Below, in pieces: positions 8,334-14,281 of a DNA stretch of 18,421 nt. The stretch's first letter is position 1. Each line of letters starts with the position of its first letter. Location: positions 1-18,421 of the forward strand of contig JANWJI010000111.1 of the NCBI GenBank assembly GCA_025449515.1. The letters are read 5' to 3'. The notes under the pieces are model-generated. The model saw only the letters and a program-made list of their open reading frames with translations. It did not search any database and was not told where the DNA came from. A program made the position numbers and the translations under genes. The stretch comes from Nitrososphaeraceae archaeon. Lineage in GTDB: Archaea > Thermoproteota > Nitrososphaeria > Nitrososphaerales > Nitrososphaeraceae.

Positions 8334-8909
8334 CTAGTACTGATATAAACCAACGCGAGACGAATGTAGACCTCCAAATCGCAATATTGTCTGCCATTCT
8401 ATTATTGCACCCACTAATAGGACTACTATTACAATCGAAGATTCTATAAGTAAGGGAATTGTATATTCTTTCCATGATTTTTTCTTTATTAATTGATAAA
8501 ATAATATTCCACTTCTAGATAATGCTAAACCATAAGCAAAAATTTCCAAAAGTCCAAACGGAGTAATCAGGATTAATAATGGTGGAACATTCTTGAGAAG
8601 AGGAGAAGTTATAGCAAGTGCATTAAATACCATTCCTGTTGAAAAACCAGAAAATATTCCCAGGCCTATCCCAAGTACAGGAATGAACATCCCAAGTGCC
8701 AATTTAACATTATTGATAAAAATCCCGAATTGATTAATATCCTTTATTTGCTCTGAAAATTGTTGTTTTAGAATATTTGTTTCTCTGATACTCATATGAA
8801 TTGATGCACCGGCAGAATACGCAATTAGAAAAGTGGCTATACCAAATGCCAGATAGATCAGACGGTATTTAATACTAAAACGCAATACGAAACTTAACGT
8901 TATCTTCAT
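8334..8909 (-). CDS. SpoIIM/DUF95-family integral membrane protein
   Basis: Multi-pass membrane protein of the stage II sporulation protein M (DUF95) family. In archaea this family has no sporulation role and its function is unknown. Hydrophobic segments include RLIYLAFGIATFLIAYSAG, a central Gly-rich pair (LALGMFIPVLGIGLGIFSGF, then GMVFNALAIT) and PPLLILITPFGLLEIFAYGL. The last of these corresponds to the family motif in which His-Gly precedes Glu-Leu; here His is replaced by Phe. A final segment is LLIESSIVIVVLLVGAII. The frame stays open to 9029, but the extra codons overlap DP1 on the other strand, so an internal start is likely. I prefer ATG at 8909 because a TATA-like string (8941-8950 on the minus strand) sits about 37 bp upstream. 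ATG at 8960 is the main alternative and would add 17 residues. Confidence 0.75.
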   Translation of the reverse strand: MKITLSFVLRFSIKYRLIYLAFGIATFLIAYSAGASIHMSIRETNILKQQFSEQIKDINQFGIFINNVKLALGMFIPVLGIGLGIFSGFSTGMVFNALAITSPLLKNVPPLLILITPFGLLEIFAYGLALSRSGILFYQLIKKKSWKEYTIPLLIESSIVIVVLLVGAIIEWQTILRFGGLHSSRVGLYQY

Positions 8910-8940
8910 TGTTATAATTAGTTTATCAATTATGGAAATG

Positions 8941-8950
8941 TAATTAAAGA
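8941..8950. promoter_or_regulatory. Shared divergent TATA region between the SpoIIM-like gene and DP1
   Basis: TAATTAAAGA contains the palindrome TAATTA and can be read as a TATA-like box in both directions. On the plus strand its centre is about 34 bp before the DP1 TTG. On the minus strand it is about 37 bp before the ATG at 8909. Both genes would then have short leaders of about 8-11 nt. Confidence 0.3.
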
Positions 8951-8979
8951 TGGTATTCATAGAATGAATAGCCAGTACC

Positions 8980-10524
8980 TTGGCTTTCCAAAAAGAAATT
9001 CTTAATGCATTAACGCTAGCCATTAGCAAGGGCTATCAAATCCATCCTGACGCTTTTGCTATGCTTAAGAATCTAGAAATCAATGCTTCCGAAATTATAG
9101 GAGATATAATCAGAACTAAGCAAAAAGGAGACACTTTGATTGTATTAGAAGACATACAAAATATCATCATGAAAGACAAAGACAAAATTACAAATGTAGT
9201 AGTTGACCCTGAAATAATTTATGATGATACAAATTATCATCCATCCCATTCTGATGAGCATGTATATAGAGTAATTTCCGACCCGACATCCAAGATTAAT
9301 ACAATTGATGGTGTGGAGGGTTATACTGCATTATTTAGAAGTAGATTTGAAAAATTACTTCATATTTTAGCACTACGCCCTTCCAGTAAAAGAATAACAA
9401 GAATTGCATCTTTAAAGCAGACGGCTAGATCAAAGTTGCATAGTACTACTGAATATCGGGCTACAAATTCTGTTTCAGTAGTTGCTGGTTTGTTGATGTC
9501 TAAACATTTTAGAAAAAATGGTCTAGAAATGGTAATTGATGACTATACTGGAATATTAAATGTGATTGCAACTAACGAAGAGTTAAGGAAACAGGCATCA
9601 ATACTTGCACTTGATCAAATGGTCATGTTAGAACTTGAAAACCAGAATAATAAAGCAATGCATAGTTTTGTTATAAAAAATATAGTTTCTCCAGATATTC
9701 CAGAACACCTTCCTACTAGATCAAAATCTGAAAGCTATGCAGTACTGATTTCTGACCTACACGTCGGAAGCAAATATTTTATGGAAAAAGAATTTATTAA
9801 ATTTTTAATGTGGCTCTCTTCTGATGCGGACGATATAGTAAGGAGGATCAAATTTCTATGCATAGCAGGAGATCTAATTGATGGTATTGGAATATTTCCG
9901 CATCAGGACAAAGAATTACTTGAGACGAATACGGATAAACAAATTATACATGTTATTGATTTACTTACCAAAATCCCAAAACATATCAAAGTATTTGTAA
10001 TCCCTGGTAACCACGATCCAGGTAGAAGAGCTCTTCCACAACCGGCCATTCCAAGAAACGATTCTAACAAGTTGTATTCTTTGAATAATTTCACTATGCT
10101 TGGAAATCCCAGTCTTATTGAATTAAATGGTGTCAAAATATTGATGTATCACGGACAAGGTTTAGATGATATCATAGCCGCGACACCTGGTTTGACATAC
10201 TCGAAACCTGCAGAAGCAATGAAGATATTACTTAAGGCAAGGCACTTATCACCAATATATGGAGAACATACTCCCATAGCTCCGGAAAAGGACGATATGA
10301 TGGTAATTACTGAAGTCCCGGACATATTCCATTCAGGACATGTCCATGTCATAGACGTTCAGAATTATCGGGGAACACTGGTCGTTAATTCTGGGGCATG
10401 GCAAGCACAAACCAATTTTCAGCGTACAATGAATATAGTTCCAACTCCAGGGATTGCAATTCTAGTTAATCTTGCTACACTTAGGCCTTTCCAAATGGAT
10501 TTTAATCAGCAAACAATAATGTAG
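8980..10524 (+). CDS. polB: DNA polymerase D small subunit DP1 (Mre11-like exonuclease)
   Basis: Proofreading and structural subunit of the replicative family-D polymerase. It partners with DP2, encoded at 14282-17764. The N-terminal about 65 residues form the small helical domain (GYQIHPDAFAMLKN). An OB-fold region lies around 165-235 (LEMVIDDYTGILNVIA). The C-terminal calcineurin-like phosphoesterase has its metal motifs intact: ISDLHVGS (257-264), AGDLIDG (296-302), PGNHD (342-346), YHGQGLDD (390-397) and HSGHVH (451-456). All the His and Asp ligands needed for 3'-5' exonuclease activity are present. The 514-aa length fits. The start is TTG, because an in-frame stop at 8965 excludes anything further upstream and the N-terminal domain would be lost with the next Met. 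The 3' end overlaps the convergent orc1 gene by 23 bp. Confidence 0.94.
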   Translation: MAFQKEILNALTLAISKGYQIHPDAFAMLKNLEINASEIIGDIIRTKQKGDTLIVLEDIQNIIMKDKDKITNVVVDPEIIYDDTNYHPSHSDEHVYRVISDPTSKINTIDGVEGYTALFRSRFEKLLHILALRPSSKRITRIASLKQTARSKLHSTTEYRATNSVSVVAGLLMSKHFRKNGLEMVIDDYTGILNVIATNEELRKQASILALDQMVMLELENQNNKAMHSFVIKNIVSPDIPEHLPTRSKSESYAVLISDLHVGSKYFMEKEFIKFLMWLSSDADDIVRRIKFLCIAGDLIDGIGIFPHQDKELLETNTDKQIIHVIDLLTKIPKHIKVFVIPGNHDPGRRALPQPAIPRNDSNKLYSLNNFTMLGNPSLIELNGVKILMYHGQGLDDIIAATPGLTYSKPAEAMKILLKARHLSPIYGEHTPIAPEKDDMMVITEVPDIFHSGHVHVIDVQNYRGTLVVNSGAWQAQTNFQRTMNIVPTPGIAILVNLATLRPFQMDFNQQTIM

Positions 10525-11722
10525 AGAGAATTTGATCATCTCTTAATGCAGATGTGATAGTAATTGACGGAATAGTAACTTTAATTCTCTGTGATCTGCC
10601 ATATCTACCTTGGCTTACTACGTCACTCCTTATTAAGCCAAGTTGATCAAGTTCACTGATTATTTGAGTTATACGGCGCTGAGTAAGTGGTTCCTGTTGT
10701 ATATGTCTACAAAAAGATGAGTAAATTTCATATACTTCACCAGTATTTCCATTTTTTGATTTAAGAATTGCAAGTATTAGTATTTTAGTATGTGTAGTAG
10801 AATTTTTTAAAATCTCATAATTTGTGTCTTTCTCGATTTTTTCTTGGGATAGTCTAATATGTTTTTCTTCAACCTTAGACGCTCTTTCTCTTTCTGCGAT
10901 TTCAGCCGCAACTCTAAGTAAATCAATTGCACGTCTAGCATCACCATTTTCTCTTCCAGCTATAGCTGCACACAGATTTATGGCTGCATTTGAGATACAA
11001 TCCTCGTTGAACGCAACTTTGGCCCTATTTAACAAGATCTTTTGCAGCTGCTCTATAGTATATGGATTAAATACCATTTCTTCTTCACTTAGGCTACTTC
11101 TAACTCTAGGATCAAGTTTATCTTTAAAGGTAAGACTATTAGATATACCAATCAAGCTAATGAATCCTCCGATAATTCTTTCATTCGCTCTCGTAAAATT
11201 ATATAATATATCGTCGCCATTTTTATCAACTAACGAATCAATTTCATCAATTATTAGAATAACATGCAATTTTTTCTTGTTTTTTATAAAATCTAAAATT
11301 CTATCTGTTGCTTCACCCATTGATAAACCTGTAAAGTGAACATGAAATTTCTTTTCTTCTTTGTTAATACCCATATTTTCAGCAATTTCATATAGCACCT
11401 TATAGCCTGTATTTGCGGTCTTTGCATTTATGAATGGCATTAATACCTCGATTCCCAGATCGCTTGTTTTTGTGAGGAGACGTTTGGTTACATTTTTAAC
11501 CACTGCAGTTTTTCCAGTACCAGGTTTACCAAATAGTAGGAGATTTGACGGTCTTGCACCCTTTAACACTACAGATAGTGCTTGTGCAATCGTTCCTGTC
11601 TCATCGTCTCTAAACGGAAGTCTTTCAGGAACGTAATCAATCGTAAGTGTTTTACGATTCTTGATTAAGGTTTGTCCTGCTGCGGCTTTTTCAAAAATGC
11701 TATCAAGTATATCGTCACTCAT
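10502..11722 (-). CDS. orc1: Replication initiator Orc1/Cdc6
   Basis: AAA+ origin-binding ATPase that recognises ORB elements and loads the MCM helicase. Counting from the ATG, Walker A GKPGTGKT is at about 65-72, Walker B LIIDEID at about 156-162 and sensor 1 GISNS at about 192-196. RVRSSLSEEEMVFNPYT carries the arginine-finger region, and GDARRAIDLLRVAAEIAE is sensor 2. A C-terminal winged helix (about 315-400; QEPLTQRRITQIISELDQLGLI) reads the ORB dyad. At 406 aa the size is normal. The frame can be extended by one TTG codon at 11725, but ATG at 11722 is the natural start. The gene lies directly beside the proposed origin, the classic archaeal arrangement. An ORB-like element 24 bp upstream of the start suggests autoregulation. 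Confidence 0.95.
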   Translation of the reverse strand: MSDDILDSIFEKAAAGQTLIKNRKTLTIDYVPERLPFRDDETGTIAQALSVVLKGARPSNLLLFGKPGTGKTAVVKNVTKRLLTKTSDLGIEVLMPFINAKTANTGYKVLYEIAENMGINKEEKKFHVHFTGLSMGEATDRILDFIKNKKKLHVILIIDEIDSLVDKNGDDILYNFTRANERIIGGFISLIGISNSLTFKDKLDPRVRSSLSEEEMVFNPYTIEQLQKILLNRAKVAFNEDCISNAAINLCAAIAGRENGDARRAIDLLRVAAEIAERERASKVEEKHIRLSQEKIEKDTNYEILKNSTTHTKILILAILKSKNGNTGEVYEIYSSFCRHIQQEPLTQRRITQIISELDQLGLIRSDVVSQGRYGRSQRIKVTIPSITITSALRDDQILSTLLFAD

Positions 11723-11745
11723 CAAATATCACCATTATAACTCAC

Positions 11746-11765
11746 ACCCCAGTCTTTCCATTGTA
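11746..11765 (-). promoter_or_regulatory. ORB-like element A, next to orc1
   Basis: ACCCCAGTCTTTCCATTGTA on the plus strand agrees with ORB C (below) at 16 of 20 positions, keeping the C4/G4 block and the TTTCCA half of the dyad. It lies 24 bp upstream of the orc1 ATG, so Orc1 bound here could occlude its own promoter. Confidence 0.55.
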
Positions 11766-11774
11766 AATCTGAGT

Positions 11775-11793
11775 TGTTAATATAATATTAACA
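11775..11793. promoter_or_regulatory. Perfect 19-bp palindrome upstream of orc1
   Basis: TGTTAATATAATATTAACA is a perfect inverted repeat around a central A. A further ATATTAACA half-site follows at 11796-11804. Its AT-rich core could also act as the orc1 TATA box, putting the transcription start near 11758, inside ORB A. It looks like an operator or a dimer binding site. Confidence 0.5.
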
Positions 11794-11889
11794 TGATATT
11801 AACAAACCACATTTAAACACATTAATCAATATCTATTAATTAATTAATCAAATAATTACTATTACTACTATTGTTTACGAGATATACAT

Positions 11890-11909
11890 TGGACACGAAA
11901 CAACGGGGT
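11890..11909 (+). promoter_or_regulatory. ORB-like element B (inverted relative to A, C, D)
   Basis: TGGACACGAAACAACGGGGT keeps GAAA-C/T-AA-n-GGGGT and matches the reverse complement of ORB C at 14 of 20 positions. The TCCA half of the dyad is degenerate, so binding would be weaker. Its orientation is opposite to the other three. Confidence 0.45.
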
Positions 11910-11988
11910 GGTGGAGCCAAGGATAAGCTATTAAATATTTTCAATTGTTAACAAGTAAGAAAAAATATAGGATAAATTCCTTCTAACT

Positions 11989-12008
11989 ACCCCATTATTT
12001 CCAGTGGA
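11989..12008 (-). promoter_or_regulatory. ORB element C (strong match)
   Basis: ACCCCATTATTTCCAGTGGA on the plus strand. The reverse complement, TCCACTGGAAATAATGGGGT, fits the archaeal ORB pattern: a TCCAnTGGA dyad, then AAA, then a G-string. It is identical to ORB D at 18 of 20 positions and has the same orientation, with starts 61 bp apart. Confidence 0.75.
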
Positions 12009-12049
12009 GTGTTAACGTTAGATAGACGATGTTAATCGCTCCATAGTGA

Positions 12050-12069
12050 ACCCCTTTATTTCCACTGGA
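12050..12069 (-). promoter_or_regulatory. ORB element D (strong match)
   Basis: ACCCCTTTATTTCCACTGGA on the plus strand. The reverse complement, TCCAGTGGAAATAAAGGGGT, is almost a textbook mini-ORB with the G-string. It is a direct repeat of ORB C. Confidence 0.8.
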
Positions 12070-12113
12070 CACTAGAAATGCCTATTTGCTAATTATTAAA
12101 ATATAATACTTTG

Positions 12114-12130
12114 ATATGTCTCAGACATAT
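12114..12130. repeat. Perfect 17-bp palindrome in the origin region
   Basis: ATATGTCTCAGACATAT has 8-bp arms around one central base. Only 3 bp separate it from the next palindrome. Confidence 0.6.
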
Positions 12131-12133
12131 TTT

Positions 12134-12149
12134 GATAAGTTAACTTATC
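12134..12149. repeat. Perfect 16-bp palindrome in the origin region
   Basis: GATAAGTTAACTTATC is fully self-complementary with no spacer. With its left neighbour and the dyad at 12181-12197 it forms a series of three palindromes distal to ORB D. Confidence 0.6.
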
Positions 12150-12180
12150 TTAGTCTGTTTTTGTTAAGTGTTAACGTGTT

Positions 12181-12197
12181 AAAATGTTAGACATTTT
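12181..12197. repeat. Inverted repeat with 7-bp arms
   Basis: AAAATGT-TAG-ACATTTT, directly preceded and followed by GTT/TTAA-type strings (GTGTTAACGTGTT before, GTTAATG after). It is the third and weakest dyad of the series. Confidence 0.5.
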
Positions 12198-12258
12198 GTT
12201 AATGCAGTCCGTCGTTATATATCAAAATTATGTAATATGTATAAATATGGTATATTTT

Positions 12259-12307
12259 ATTTGCATTATTATTGCATTTTTCAATATTTGAAATAATTAA
12301 TGCAAAT
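12259..12307. repeat. 10-bp inverted repeat with 29-bp spacer at the origin's far edge
   Basis: ATTTGCATTA at 12259-12268 is the exact reverse complement of TAATGCAAAT at 12298-12307. The unit TTGCATT also recurs at 12272-12278. It lies just downstream of the membrane winged-helix gene. It could be part of its transcript end, a protein-binding pair or the right boundary of the origin. Confidence 0.5.
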
Positions 12308-12322
12308 CATCTATCTTAACAG

Positions 12323-12988
12323 TTAATGTCTTGTAGACTTGTCATGGACGGAAACAGTAGATTCATTGTCAGATAAAACATGATCGTGAGTTTGCAATCG
12401 GCCCAAATCGGTTATATTATACCTAAATGGCTTGTGGTTGATGTCACGATCAACATACTTCAATTCGTAGAGCTTTTTCATAACACGTGAGGTGTGTTCC
12501 CGAGTTCTTCTTATGCCTCTTTGTATCTCCCTAGATGTCAGAGGACCATTCAAAAGCAGCTTTAGAATTATCTCCAATGTATCACCAGTATGAAAATATT
12601 CATCTGATGCAGTCATTTTAACATCGTTGGATTCTGTAATCACGCGACTAGGCTCTGACAATTCATTACATTCCTCAGAATATTGTGATATTTGTTGTGA
12701 TGTAGAGTCATCTATGGCGTGATTAATGGTCTTTAAATTATTATCTGGCTTTTTACTTATCTTTGATTCAAGCAGTTCAGTCTTGATTTTCAATTCATTG
12801 ATGATACCTTCATATTGATCTAGCCTACGATTATATTGGCTAATAATCGTATCAATAACTTCTATATTTGCAAGATTACTGGCTTTAAATTGTGATTTGA
12901 TTCTATAATAAATTAGCATTACCAATGCTCCTAAGAGAAATGGTACAAGAGTATATATCACGATGTTGGTATCAAAAAATTCTAACAT
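12323..12988 (-). CDS. Membrane-anchored winged-helix DNA-binding protein
   Basis: Three parts are visible. Near the N-terminus, residues about 8-30 (NIVIYTLVPFLLGALVMLIYYRI) form one membrane-spanning helix. A helical, probably coiled-coil stretch spans about 40-80 (IISQYNRRLDQYEGIINELK and on), followed by a polar linker. At about 130-195 lies a MarR/ArsR-like winged helix (TLEIILKLLLNGPLTSREIQ, recognition helix RTREHTSRVMKKLYELKYV, wing ending FRYNITDLG). It ends in a short polar tail. The predicted topology puts the DNA-binding domain in the cytoplasm, tethered to the membrane. The frame also offers GTG at 12991, but ATG at 12988 is preferred. The gene lies directly beside the origin and is transcribed toward it, 45 bp downstream of the 124-aa gene. 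It could be a membrane-bound one-component regulator. A role in anchoring the origin is speculation. Confidence 0.8.
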   Translation of the reverse strand: MLEFFDTNIVIYTLVPFLLGALVMLIYYRIKSQFKASNLANIEVIDTIISQYNRRLDQYEGIINELKIKTELLESKISKKPDNNLKTINHAIDDSTSQQISQYSEECNELSEPSRVITESNDVKMTASDEYFHTGDTLEIILKLLLNGPLTSREIQRGIRRTREHTSRVMKKLYELKYVDRDINHKPFRYNITDLGRLQTHDHVLSDNESTVSVHDKSTRH

Positions 12989-13000
12989 CACATAATAAAG

Positions 13001-13040
13001 TGATTAATCGATGATTTAATCTTATATATTGTGATTTAAT
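13001..13040. repeat. TGATT(T)AAT repeats upstream of the membrane winged-helix gene
   Basis: TGATTAAT at 13001-13008, and TGATTTAAT at 13012-13020 and again at 13032-13040, lie in the 45-bp gap before the gene's start and run into the stop codon of the upstream gene. They may be operator half-sites or part of a promoter (AT string at 13022-13030). Confidence 0.35.
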
Positions 13041-13410
13041 TGATGTTAGAAAGACTGGAAATAAGCTGGTCCATCTTGGATATCACAGTAGTTATGTCAA
13101 TATCACGTATAAGATCACTGTCAGACTGACTTGTTATTTTGGCAAGGCGATCTGACAACTCATTGATTGTATTGAATGCTTGTTCATCTAATATATTGAT
13201 AATCTTTAACAACATCATACTGTATACGACACCAAAAATCTTATTCTTACACTGTCTAATTTGTCTATAATACGCTCCTGAACTTATACCATCCAATAAT
13301 TTTTGCTTTTCTTTTACCTTCGAAATTATATATAATTGTCTTTCAGTAAACAAAGAATTCTTAACAATGTGTTCAAGAAGATCATTAAAATGTGAATCTG
13401 TCGCCGACAT
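13036..13410 (-). CDS. 124-aa HTH-like protein, function unknown
   Basis: A small, mostly helical protein with no membrane segment. Residues about 20-70 (LFTERQLYIISKVKEKQKLL, then GISSGAYYRQIRQCKNKIFG) look like a helix-turn-helix of the sigma-region-4/LuxR style, where FTERQ opens the first helix and SGAYYRQIRQ would be the recognition helix. This is a visual judgement, not a family match. The rest is a helical tail that could dimerise. The ATG start is supported by a TATA-like string at 13435-13447 and by a perfect palindrome between that box and the start codon. It is upstream of and co-directional with the membrane winged-helix gene, and divergent from the GGGP synthase-DP2 operon. The palindrome suggests that it may be an autoregulated DNA-binding protein. 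Confidence 0.7.
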   Translation of the reverse strand: MSATDSHFNDLLEHIVKNSLFTERQLYIISKVKEKQKLLDGISSGAYYRQIRQCKNKIFGVVYSMMLLKIINILDEQAFNTINELSDRLAKITSQSDSDLIRDIDITTVISKMDQLISSLSNIN

Positions 13411-13414
13411 TTAC

Positions 13415-13430
13415 TATACAAATTTGTATA
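13415..13430. promoter_or_regulatory. Perfect 16-bp palindrome, probable operator of the 124-aa gene
   Basis: TATACAAATTTGTATA is fully self-complementary and sits 5 bp upstream of the ATG at 13410. It lies between the expected TATA box (13435-13447, minus strand) and the transcription start. Archaeal repressors often bind at this position. Confidence 0.55.
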
Positions 13431-13499
13431 TTCATTATAATATTAAAGCCATTCTCATTGGGATCCGGATCATGATTTATTAAGGGATCGCGAGGTAAT

Positions 13500-13508
13500 A
13501 ATATATTA
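13500..13508 (+). promoter_or_regulatory. TATA box for the GGGP synthase-DP2 operon
   Basis: AATATATTA is centred 28 bp before the GTG start at 13532, predicting an almost leaderless operon mRNA. Confidence 0.45.
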
Positions 13509-13531
13509 CTAAATGGTACTGCGCAAGCAAT

Positions 13532-14269
13532 GTGAAGAATGAAATTGAAAAATACATTCAACAACAAATAAGAGAACTTGGCACAATTTGCTTCCCTCTT
13601 ATAGATTCGGAAAATGTTACAAATGCTAGCATTATTGCTGCAAAGGTAGAAAGATTGGGAGCATCCGCAGTTCTGATTGGTGGATCTTCAGTAGTTGATC
13701 AGATCGACTTGGCTAAAATAGTATCTGATATTAAGATAAATGCTAAAATCCCGGTCATATTGTTTCCTGGGAACGTTACGGGAGTAGTTCCTAAGGCTGA
13801 TGCCATACTGTTTACTTCGTTGCTTAATTCTGAGAATCCATATTTTATAACGGAAGCTCAAGCATTGGGATCTATGTCGGTTAAACGATATAATATCGAA
13901 CCATTGCCGACTGGATATTTGATAATTGGTGAGTATACTACTGCCTGGTATGTAGGAAAGGCGCGTGGAATACCTTTCGATAAAAATAGTATAGCCGTCA
14001 TGTATTCCTTGGCTGCTCAATATTTGGGAATGAGGTTTTTATACTTGGAAGCTGGTTCTGGAGCTGCTCGGAATGTTTCGTGTGAAATGATAGCTGCCGT
14101 AAGAAAGCAATATGAAGGAGTAATTATCGTAGGTGGTGGAATCCATAGTCCTCAAACAGCGAAAGAAATAGCAGATGCTGGTGCGGATATAATTGTAATA
14201 GGTACTATGTTGGAAAAAGGAGATTGGGAGCAGAAGTTTTCCTCAATTGTTAATTCATTAAGGCAGTGA
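13532..14269 (+). CDS. Geranylgeranylglyceryl phosphate synthase
   Basis: Joins sn-glycerol-1-phosphate to geranylgeranyl diphosphate, forming the first ether bond of archaeal membrane lipids. It is a TIM-barrel enzyme of the GGGPS/PcrB family. Visible motifs include CFPLIDSENV at the N-terminal strand (Asp as metal ligand), GASAVLIGGSSVVD (43-56), PVILFPGNVTGVVPKADAIL (73-92), YLEAGSGA (about 172-179) and IIVGGGIHSPQTA (199-211), which binds phosphate, followed by ADIIVIGTMLE. The length of 245 aa is normal. The start is GTG. An ATG at 13530 overlaps it but is in another frame. The gene is first in an operon with DP2, whose start is 12 bp after its stop. Confidence 0.92.
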   Translation: MKNEIEKYIQQQIRELGTICFPLIDSENVTNASIIAAKVERLGASAVLIGGSSVVDQIDLAKIVSDIKINAKIPVILFPGNVTGVVPKADAILFTSLLNSENPYFITEAQALGSMSVKRYNIEPLPTGYLIIGEYTTAWYVGKARGIPFDKNSIAVMYSLAAQYLGMRFLYLEAGSGAARNVSCEMIAAVRKQYEGVIIVGGGIHSPQTAKEIADAGADIIVIGTMLEKGDWEQKFSSIVNSLRQ

Positions 14270-14272
14270 GGT
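14268..14272 (+). promoter_or_regulatory. Shine-Dalgarno site for DP2
   Basis: GAGGT overlaps the TGA stop of the GGGP synthase gene and lies 9 bp before the GTG of DP2. It supports GTG 14282 as the true start and suggests coupled translation. The first genes of transcripts here lack such sites. Confidence 0.5.
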
Positions 14273-14281
14273 AATACTTTC

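Larger units (their letters stand above)
11726..12322. other. Putative replication origin (oriC) beside orc1
   Basis: This 597-bp gap without genes is strongly AT-rich. It holds four ORB-like sequences (11746, 11890, 11989 and 12050), all centred on the G4-T/A-C4 element and a TCCAnTGGA dyad. It also has a TTAATTAATTAAT stretch at about 11837-11850 as a candidate unwinding element, and perfect palindromes at 11775-11793, 12114-12130, 12134-12149 and 12181-12197. AGTGTTAACGT is repeated directly at 12008-12018 and 12167-12177. ORB clusters next to orc1/cdc6 define experimentally known archaeal origins in Pyrococcus and Sulfolobus. The assignment here is by sequence and position only. Confidence 0.8.

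Noticed and set aside
10824..11339. 171-codon open frame on the plus strand inside orc1
   Set aside because: It is antisense to a certain orc1 gene. The Ser/Leu/Phe-rich translation mirrors the Lys/Asp/Glu-rich codons on the other strand, and there is no promoter or family resemblance.
12241..12310. CRISPR-like short repeats around TTGCATT
   Set aside because: There are only a few 7-10-bp copies in mixed orientation, with no regular repeat-spacer pattern and no cas genes nearby.
13688..14020. 110-codon minus-strand frame inside the GGGP synthase gene
   Set aside because: The sense gene has all family motifs. The antisense translation has no recognisable domain.
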